The notes beneath the pieces are model-generated. The model had not been told where the DNA came from. It searched no databases and worked only from the letters and a program-made list of their open reading frames with translations. Source: Gallionellaceae bacterium (GTDB taxonomy: Bacteria > Pseudomonadota > Gammaproteobacteria > Burkholderiales > Gallionellaceae). From it: a stretch of DNA of 14,264 nt. The stretch is taken from the NCBI GenBank assembly GCA_003151655.1, contig PLYB01000062.1, positions 5,989 to 20,252 of the forward strand, in the 5' to 3' direction. Position numbers and translations under genes: made by a program. This document shows, one piece after another, positions 14,244 to 14,264 of this stretch. The number at the start of each line of letters is the position of its first letter. The stretch's first letter is position 1.

Positions 14244-14264
14244 TCCCCCTATCCAACTTTCCCC

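Overview
This window is a chemotaxis and flagellar-motor gene cluster. Every supported gene reads on the minus strand, so transcription runs right to left. The order is motA, motB, two tandem heme-type chemoreceptors, a third chemoreceptor, two cheV genes, cheY, cheZ, cheA, a small DUF559 nuclease-like gene, and the 5' part of a fourth chemoreceptor-like gene cut by the left edge. The CheY/CheZ pair, H+-type MotA residues and proteobacterial protein sequences point to a motile betaproteobacterium, perhaps near Gallionellaceae/Nitrosomonadales. That placement is inference from protein flavour and gene order. No tRNA, rRNA or CRISPR was seen.

Layout from right to left: 14073-14264 is a structured region upstream of motA, with a perfect 13-bp inverted repeat and a bulged hairpin. 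motA and motB (14072-12127) encode the stator. A well-matched FliA (sigma-28) promoter at 11939-11965 precedes the receptor pair at 11873-8601. Both receptors carry a periplasmic CxxCH c-type heme motif. A second sigma-28-like promoter at 8458-8484 precedes the four-helix-bundle-like receptor (8355-6703), followed by two CheW-REC (CheV) proteins (6488-4583). cheY and cheZ are 8 bp apart, and cheA follows.

The proteins form one pathway. The receptors would control CheA through CheV coupling, CheA would phosphorylate CheY, CheZ would dephosphorylate it, and CheY-P would act on the motor that MotA/MotB drive. No cheW, cheR, cheB or cheD lies in the window. CheA lacks a recognisable P2 domain.

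The least ordinary signal is in the gaps between genes. Palindromic GC- or GA-rich repeats lie a few bases after the stop codons of motA, receptor 2, receptor 3, cheV, cheZ and cheA. The DUF559 gene sits between two inverted 43-bp copies of one such repeat. The repeat supplies its ribosome-binding region and encodes its C-terminal tail. A second inverted pair at 6573-6673 has the same design (hairpins outside, TACCC ends inside) around only a 24-bp spacer. Together they suggest a compact nuclease-carrying mobile element and a gene-less relative.

No gene-free stretch exceeds about 255 bases. The longest are 11874-12126, 8356-8600, 3060-3278 and 6489-6702; their contents are listed as promoters and repeats.
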